This document shows, piece by piece, positions 63,251 through 64,000 of a stretch of DNA of 64,000 nt. The DNA lies in the NCBI RefSeq assembly GCF_052857255.1, contig NW_027526658.1, positions 62,001 through 126,000 on the forward strand. The letters are read 5' to 3'. Source of the DNA: Amblyomma americanum. Taxonomy: Eukaryota; Arthropoda; Arachnida; Ixodida; Ixodidae. The notes under the pieces were generated by a model that worked only from the letters and a program-made list of their open reading frames with translations, did no database searches and had not been told where the DNA came from. The translations under genes were made by a program, and so were the position numbers. Within the stretch, counting starts at the first letter, position 1. The number at the start of each line of letters is the position of its first letter.

Positions 63251-63745
63251 AAACACCACTACAGGATTCTAAGACCGAAAATTTCTGTAGTCTGTAGTCT
63301 TGTCGTATTTTGGGCATGTCTTGTGTAGTCTGTCTTGTCTTCTGTAGTCTGTCCTGTCTTTTGTAGTCCTGTCTTCTGTAGTCTGTCTTGTCTTTTATAG
63401 TCTATCTTCTCTAGTCTGTCCTGTCTTGTGTAGTCTGTCTTGTCTTCTGTAGTTTGCCTTGTCTTCTGTAGTGTGTCTTGTGTAGTGCTCGTACACTGCG
63501 TCAGTCGTTACTGTGTCACCTGTCAATTAACGCAGGATTCGTGTGTTCTGAAGTAGGCAATGCACAAAAACGCACAGCTTATTAATGATCGCCTGTCAAT
63601 TAACACAAGCTTTGTGCATTCCAGAGTAATTCATGCACAAAACCACTAGATTTGAAATGGTAATGATCAATTTTTATTTACTGTTTTGCGCTTTTTTTCG
63701 AGCTTGCTTATGCACGCTGTCCAGCGTTGTCTTGGCCGCAGGTTC
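63250..63745. mobile_element. Unknown ~495-bp insertion in LINE-D RT
   Basis: The LINE reading KPLP is interrupted and resumes at LDTSITPANLRPISLTSC. The insert contains a TGTAGTCTGTCTTG minisatellite and two related ~70-bp units beginning CCTGTCAATTAAC (63520 and 63591). The exact ends and target duplication are uncertain. No coding capacity was recognised. Confidence 0.65.
63283..63490 (+). repeat. Minisatellite, ~18-20 bp unit
   Basis: About ten imperfect units of CTGTAGTCTGTCTTGTCTT, with shorter variants. It lies inside the insertion that splits LINE-D. Confidence 0.85.
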
Positions 63746-64000
63746 CTAGATACATCAATTACACCTGCAAATCTTCGTCCCATCTCACTAACATCATGCC
63801 TGGGCAAGCTTTTGGAGCATGTCGCACTCGCTCGACTCACCCAACACATGACGGAGCAAGACCTCTATCCGCACAGCATGGTGGGCTTCCGTCTCCACCT
63901 GTCCGCCCAGGACACCATGCTCCAGCTCACACAGGATATTTTTGACCCTCTCATACCGGGCCCCATAAAGGCTGTCCTCGCCTTGGATCTCTCCAAGGCC
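63746..64000 (+). pseudogene. LINE-D reverse transcriptase, continued
   Basis: After the insertion the frame reads NLRPISLTSCLGKLLEHVAL, HSMVGFRLHLSAQDTMLQL and KAVLALDLSKA, the last being the RT block A. It is open to the window end, so the rest of RT lies outside. Confidence 0.8.

Larger units (their letters stand above)
60045..64000 (+). mobile_element. LINE-D, long copy running off the window
   Basis: It begins with ORF1 at ATG 60045, then ORF2 with endonuclease and RT. It carries a SINE insertion (61837-61940) and a ~495-bp insertion (about 63250-63745), and continues past 64000. It is the most 5'-complete LINE in the window. Confidence 0.85.

Noticed and set aside
1..64000. A novel multi-gene system such as a defence or biosynthetic cluster
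   Set aside because: Only one convincing host gene and one THAP relic were found; nearly all other coding sequence belongs to retrotransposons.

Overview
This window is nuclear DNA from an arthropod. The repeat content (tRNA-derived SINEs with a pyrimidine-rich body, Penelope-like elements, several LINE families, a Gypsy element and foldback MITEs) looks like an ixodid tick genome. That taxonomic call rests on recognition from memory, not on a search. No prokaryotic operons, rRNA genes or CRISPR arrays were seen. Most open reading frames are chance frames or pieces of transposons.

The one convincing host gene is on the minus strand at 9006-21883. Six exons join in perfect phase (193+107+79+89+220+83 = 771 nt) into a 256-residue protein with an N-terminal module, a charged coiled-coil linker and a C-terminal BEN domain. 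All introns are GT-AG and a polyadenylation signal follows the stop codon. Its introns hold SINEs, a foldback MITE and two Penelope-like insertions with inverted ends. A THAP-type zinc-finger exon that carries a stop codon lies at 57850-58014.

Layout. 1-2365: 3' end of a LINE whose reverse-transcriptase frame has one stop. 2376-7476: SINEs, a dispersed repeat split by two tandem SINEs, and a 121-bp tandem repeat. 7955-8865: a 177-bp tandem repeat. 9006-21883: the BEN gene. 22-29 kb: foldback elements, a SINE split by a MITE, a satellite of alternating ~103-bp monomers (206-bp period), and a MITE with two CRE-like sites. 29.4-39.3 kb: SINEs and two copies of a LINE that ends in a (CATC)n tail. 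40.9-49.0 kb: a LINE interrupted by a recently inserted, internally deleted Gypsy element with identical 130-bp LTRs. 49-53 kb: a mosaic of SINE and LINE tails plus a MITE with a 9-bp target duplication. 53.4-57.8 kb: mostly unassigned. 58.0-64.0 kb: two copies of one LINE family, the second running off the window and carrying a SINE insertion and a minisatellite-bearing insertion.

The region is a record of nested transposition around one small regulatory gene. Several nestings have clear target-site duplications (5, 9, 12, ~12 and 15 bp), so their order can be read directly. I see no sign of a multi-gene system. The more unusual signals are the two Penelope insertions with inverted ends, the dimeric satellite, and a 3' tail module shared by three otherwise different short-element families.
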